A model generated the notes under the pieces. The model was not told the origin of the DNA. It worked only from the letters and a program-made list of their open reading frames with translations, and made no database searches. 64,000 nt of DNA from Dorea_D hominis (GTDB lineage: Bacteria; Bacillota; Clostridia; Lachnospirales; Lachnospiraceae): positions 62,001 through 126,000 of the forward strand of contig NZ_JACOOY010000001.1 of the NCBI RefSeq assembly GCF_014287705.1, in the 5' to 3' direction. Shown in pieces: positions 62,703 to 64,000 of this stretch; the first letter of the stretch is position 1, and each line of letters opens with the position of its first letter. The position numbers and the translations under genes are program-made.

Positions 62703-64000
62703 TTAATTTACGATCCTGTAATATTCTTTTGCAGTAAGGCTGTATACGATTGCATAAAATACAGCAAACACACCAATTGTTGTAACCGTACATCCCGCAA
62801 ACAGAGCTCTGTTACTTAAATTCAGTACACGCAGAAGTTTTACCATGATCGGAAATGCCACAATTACATGCAGAATTGCCATAAAAAGCGGCAGGAAAAA
62901 TACACTTAAGATCTGGCTTCTGATGGAACGACGCACTTCGCGCTTACTCATTCCGACATTCTGCATAATCTGAAATCGTTTTCTGTCTTCAAAGCCTTCG
63001 GATATCTGTTTATAATAAATGATCAGCACCGTTGCGATCAGAAACAGGATTCCCAAATAAATTCCAATGAAGAACAATCCGCCATAGAGACCATAGAAAC
63101 TCTCCCTGCTCGTCTCTCTGCTTTCCATTTCTGTATAAGGAACTTTGTTTAGCCCTTTTTGTAATTTTCCCAGTATCTTTGCATTTTCTGCATTCTTTCC
63201 ATTCAGGTCAAATGCTGTATAATAGCGGAGCATCTGCTGATTTTTCTTAAAAGCTTCCGGTACATTCTGCCCAGAATAATTCTGCATCTGCAAAATTTTT
63301 AAAATCGCATCTGTGTTTTTGAAAACAATATAATAATTACCATATACCGACTGTGTTTTCTCCACCTCTGCTTTCAATTTCCTGATCTGTTTTTTCACAT
63401 GAAAATTCTCTTTTGCAATTTTCAGATCATAATAATTATATTTTCCATCTGGACAGTACAACAGAATTTCGTTTTCATTTAATGTTTCTGTTTTTCCTTC
63501 CATGTGATTATAATCTTCCAGCGGAAGCAAAGTCAGATAGCAGATTTTTGATGAATTATATGCATCCGCATTTATTTCAAACTGTTCGTCTTTCTGTGAT
63601 GCCATAAGCTGACCGCATCGGTAAGAAATCTGTGATTGTCTCTGTAAATGCAGACGATCACATTCTTTTTCAAGGGCTTCCTGCAATTGATTTCTGGATT
63701 CTCTGCTAGTCTGATAATTTGTTACTGCCACTGCTTTCGGGAAACGTGTATGTAAAACGTCCTCCATTCCTGCATACAGTGATGTTGTTGTAGATATCAT
63801 TACAAGCACCATCGTACTTAAAATACAGATATTTGCAAGCCCGACTGCATTCTGTTTCATCCGGTAGATCATTCCTGATATGGTTGTAAAATGTCCCTGT
63901 CTGTAATAATATTTTTTGTTTTTCTTTAAAATCTTCAAAAGCGCAATACTACCTGCTGTAAACAGCGCATAAGTACCGATGATGACAAGAACCACCGCCA
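62703..64000 (-). CDS. FtsX-type ABC permease, N-terminus outside window
   Basis: C-terminal 432 residues of a FtsX/MacB-type permease. Hydrophobic segments lie at the visible start, after MKQNAVGLANICILST, and three more near the C-terminus (QISEGFEDRKRFQIMQNVGMSKREV precedes two of them). An extracellular domain of about 200 residues lies between, as in BceB-like antimicrobial-peptide transporters. The ATPase partner and the start codon are beyond the right edge. Confidence 0.85.
   Translation of the reverse strand, partial: AVVLVIIGTYALFTAGSIALLKILKKNKKYYYRQGHFTTISGMIYRMKQNAVGLANICILSTMVLVMISTTTSLYAGMEDVLHTRFPKAVAVTNYQTSRESRNQLQEALEKECDRLHLQRQSQISYRCGQLMASQKDEQFEINADAYNSSKICYLTLLPLEDYNHMEGKTETLNENEILLYCPDGKYNYYDLKIAKENFHVKKQIRKLKAEVEKTQSVYGNYYIVFKNTDAILKILQMQNYSGQNVPEAFKKNQQMLRYYTAFDLNGKNAENAKILGKLQKGLNKVPYTEMESRETSRESFYGLYGGLFFIGIYLGILFLIATVLIIYYKQISEGFEDRKRFQIMQNVGMSKREVRRSIRSQILSVFFLPLFMAILHVIVAFPIMVKLLRVLNLSNRALFAGCTVTTIGVFAVFYAIVYSLTAKEYYRIVN

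Noticed and set aside
1..64000. CRISPR arrays, rRNA genes and insertion-sequence transposases
   Set aside because: No regularly spaced repeats, rRNA sequence or transposase motifs were seen on either strand.

Overview
The window looks like a chromosomal segment of a spore-forming, low-to-moderate GC Firmicute, most likely a gut Lachnospiraceae relative (Dorea/Ruminococcus/Coprococcus type). This is inferred from gene families, AGGAGG-type ribosome binding sites, three T-box leaders, sporulation genes (spoVB, spoIIM, sigH, a GerA/SpoVAF-type gene) and a Clostridia-type GlnRS. Nearly all housekeeping genes lie on the minus strand.

Layout. 1-3025: glycolytic cluster gap-pgk-tpiA (tpiA runs off the left edge). 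3041-7158: a PHP phosphatase, then iscR-iscS-iscU-mnmA, which link Fe-S assembly to tRNA thiolation. 7318-9821: spoVB, spoIIM, nudF. 9888-13205: rny, recX and recA, with a LexA box at recA. 13436-20452: a YbaK-type deacylase, two D-Ala-D-Ala carboxypeptidases, scpA/scpB, a phosphoesterase, a HAD phosphatase and a membrane-bound XRE regulator. 20652-29772: an NSS transporter, degV, a GerA-family gene with a sigma-G-like promoter, a dUTPase, a TrpXYZ-type ABC importer under a tRNA-Trp T-box, and an AGCS symporter. 30411-30944: an ECF S component.

31303-39829 is an integrative mobilizable element of about 8.5 kb inserted in the 3' end of metA. It is bounded by a 16-bp direct repeat and the metA stop codon has been rebuilt by the insertion. 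It carries a frameshifted HigB toxin with an intact HigA-like antitoxin, an AT-rich operon of five unrecognised cargo genes (two membrane proteins, one lipoprotein, two soluble proteins), an XRE regulator, a hairpin-rich leader that may hold oriT, a MobT/Rep_trans relaxase with a probable 5' frameshift, and Tn916-like Xis and Int.

39810-50225: metA, an AI-2E-type transporter, a DUF1540 protein, thrS with a tRNA-Thr T-box, a DUF218 protein, a SEC-C protein, an untracked 53-codon gene, purA, cardiolipin synthase and an acidic membrane-anchored protein. 50396-57708: a MocR-type regulator, glnS, tRNA-Thr(GGU), then sigH-rlmB-mrnC-cysS-cysE under a tRNA-Cys T-box. 58064-64000: a two-component system with its probable binding boxes, a TetR regulator, a cupin and a partial FtsX-type permease.

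The most interesting signals are the composite mobile element and its cargo operon, a structured intergenic element present in two diverged copies (29991-30060 and 62100-62169), TTTCTWAAGA boxes shared by the response-regulator promoter and a tiny gene, and an 11-bp-period direct repeat just upstream of the degV promoter.
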